Shown: in pieces, positions 63,108-64,000 of the stretch
Position numbering within the stretch: position 1 is the stretch's first letter
How the letters are laid out: every line of letters begins with the position of its first letter
Assembly (NCBI GenBank): GCA_041916675.1
Contig: JAYRZB010000002.1
Coordinates: 310,001-374,000 of the forward strand
Reading direction: 5' to 3'
DNA: 64,000 bases
From: JAYRZB01 sp041916675
Lineage (GTDB): Bacteria > Pseudomonadota > Alphaproteobacteria > Rhizobiales > Devosiaceae
Notes under the pieces: generated by a model
The model's database searches: none
Told to the model about the DNA's origin: nothing
Seen by the model: only the letters and a program-made list of their open reading frames with translations
Translations under genes and position numbers: made by a program

Positions 63108-63932
63108 TCAGCCCCGGGCCCGGCGGGCACCCTCGGCAAGCGCCGAGACCAGCGCGGTTGCCGCCGCCACGGTCCCGGCCGTGGCCTTACCTGCCTCAAG
63201 GCTGTCGCCAATGGCGTTGCAAAGTGCGGTCCCAACAACCACACCATCGGCGTCATGCCCGATAATGGCCGCATCTTCGGCCGATTTGATGCCAAAGCCC
63301 ACCGCGACCGGCAGGCCGGTATGGCCCTTGATGCGTTTGACCGCGTCGCCCACCGCCGCGCGGTTCTTGATGGCCGCCCCGGTGATCCCGGTCATCGAAA
63401 CATAGTAAACAAAGCCTGAAGAATTGCGCAACACCGTCGCCAGCCGCTCGTTGTCGGTCGTCGGTGTGGTCAGGCGGATGAAATTGAGCCCGGCCTTGAG
63501 CGCCGGCAGGCACAGCTCTGCATCTTCTTCCGGCGGCAGGTCGACAACGATCAGCCCGTCGACACCGGCCTTGAGCGCATCTGCGACAAACGCCTCGACG
63601 CCATAGATATAGATCGGGTTGTAATACCCCATCAAAACGATCGGGGTCGAACCGTCCTGTCGGCGGAATTCTGCGACCATGGCCAGCGTCCTGGCCAGCG
63701 TCTGGCCCGCAGCCAGCGCGCGCTGGCCCGCCATCTGAATCCCTGGCCCATCGGCCATCGGGTCGGAAAACGGCATGCCCAGTTCAATCACATCGGCGCC
63801 AGCAGCGGGCAGCGCATTCAGAATCGCCTGCGCCGTTTCCGGATCAGGGTCGCCCGACATGGTGAAGGTCACCAGCGCAGGCCGGTTCAGTGCGGCGCAT
63901 TCCGCAAAGCGGTTAGCAAGTCGTGCGGTCAT
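63108..63932 (-). CDS. trpA: Tryptophan synthase alpha chain
   Basis: A 274-residue TIM-barrel protein. Catalytic Glu in ADVIELGMPFSDPMADGPGI, active-site Asp in GLIVVDLPPEEDAELCLPAL, and the phosphate-binding GFVYYVSMTGITG and VAVGFGIKSAEDA are intact. It splits indole-glycerol phosphate and channels indole to TrpB, whose stop is 2 bases upstream of this start. Confidence 0.96.
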   Translation of the reverse strand: MTARLANRFAECAALNRPALVTFTMSGDPDPETAQAILNALPAAGADVIELGMPFSDPMADGPGIQMAGQRALAAGQTLARTLAMVAEFRRQDGSTPIVLMGYYNPIYIYGVEAFVADALKAGVDGLIVVDLPPEEDAELCLPALKAGLNFIRLTTPTTDNERLATVLRNSSGFVYYVSMTGITGAAIKNRAAVGDAVKRIKGHTGLPVAVGFGIKSAEDAAIIGHDADGVVVGTALCNAIGDSLEAGKATAGTVAAATALVSALAEGARRARG

Positions 63933-63934
63933 GT

Positions 63935-64000
63935 TCAGTAGCCCAGGCCGAGATGTTTGGAGACGCTTTCCACGTCCTTGTCGCCGCGGCCCGAAAGGCA
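63935..64000 (-). CDS. trpB: Tryptophan synthase beta chain, 3' end only
   Basis: The last 21 codons and stop of a frame entering from the right edge: CLSGRGDKDVESVSKHLGLG, then Tyr. SGRGDKD is the conserved TrpB C-terminal motif, and trpA follows after 2 bases, so this is trpB. Confidence 0.9.
   Translation of the reverse strand, partial: CLSGRGDKDVESVSKHLGLGY

Overview
The window is a high-GC alphaproteobacterial chromosome segment, most like the order Hyphomicrobiales (Rhizobiales). The evidence is the ordered block pckA-chvI-chvG-hprK-EIIA-HPr-ahcY, a DivL-type pseudokinase with Tyr in the H-box next to tsaE, murU-addB-addA-trxA, trpB-trpA-accD-folC, and two TTAA-N7-TTAA boxes matching the CtrA consensus. 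A Devosia-like relative is possible, but the genus cannot be fixed from sequence alone.

Positions 1 to about 19,720 form one end of an integrated element. A tyrosine recombinase (18426-19586, minus) lies just downstream of the 3' end of a tRNA-Arg(CCG) gene (19724-19800, minus), with a small MerR-type helix-turn-helix protein (excisionase-like) and a ParA/ribbon-helix-helix partition pair beside it. The other end lies outside the window. Cargo, left to right: a three-gene minus-strand cassette of unknown function, one member having a Cys cluster and RecB-like nuclease features; an Xre-RES toxin-antitoxin pair; a DNA methyltransferase facing a PD-(D/E)XK-type putative restriction enzyme; an accessory ScpB with a decayed DUF1403 gene; a GIY-YIG-like protein; a secreted CXXCH protein; and a tightly packed plus-strand operon (10775-16564). 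That operon encodes an EEP-family nuclease, a 911-residue HEXXH/gluzincin-like protein, a helical linker protein, an HTH/GIY-YIG nuclease, a 98-residue protein and a HEPN-like protein. It is the best candidate here for an undescribed conflict or defence system.

From 19,900 onward the genes are housekeeping. They include a PAS protein, the TamA/TamB outer-membrane assembly pair, ArfB, an RluA-type pseudouridine synthase, a CASTOR/POLLUX-like channel, a lytic transglycosylase lipoprotein, aquaporin Z, DNA polymerase I, a repeat-rich interval with small genes (34.2-36.5 kb), propionyl-CoA synthetase, a J-domain protein, a HAD phosphatase and a SleB-type cell-wall hydrolase. These are followed by PEP carboxykinase, the ChvI/ChvG two-component system, the regulatory PTS (HprK, EIIA, HPr) and AhcY.

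The right end carries divL-tsaE-murU-addB-addA-trxA plus a second thioredoxin. The amgK phosphotransferase usually found between or fused to tsaE and murU is absent. Minus-strand folC, accD, trpA and the 3' end of trpB close the window. No rRNA, CRISPR array or insertion sequence was seen. Start codons were re-chosen from ribosome-binding sites, overlaps and family length where the longest ORF looked over-extended.
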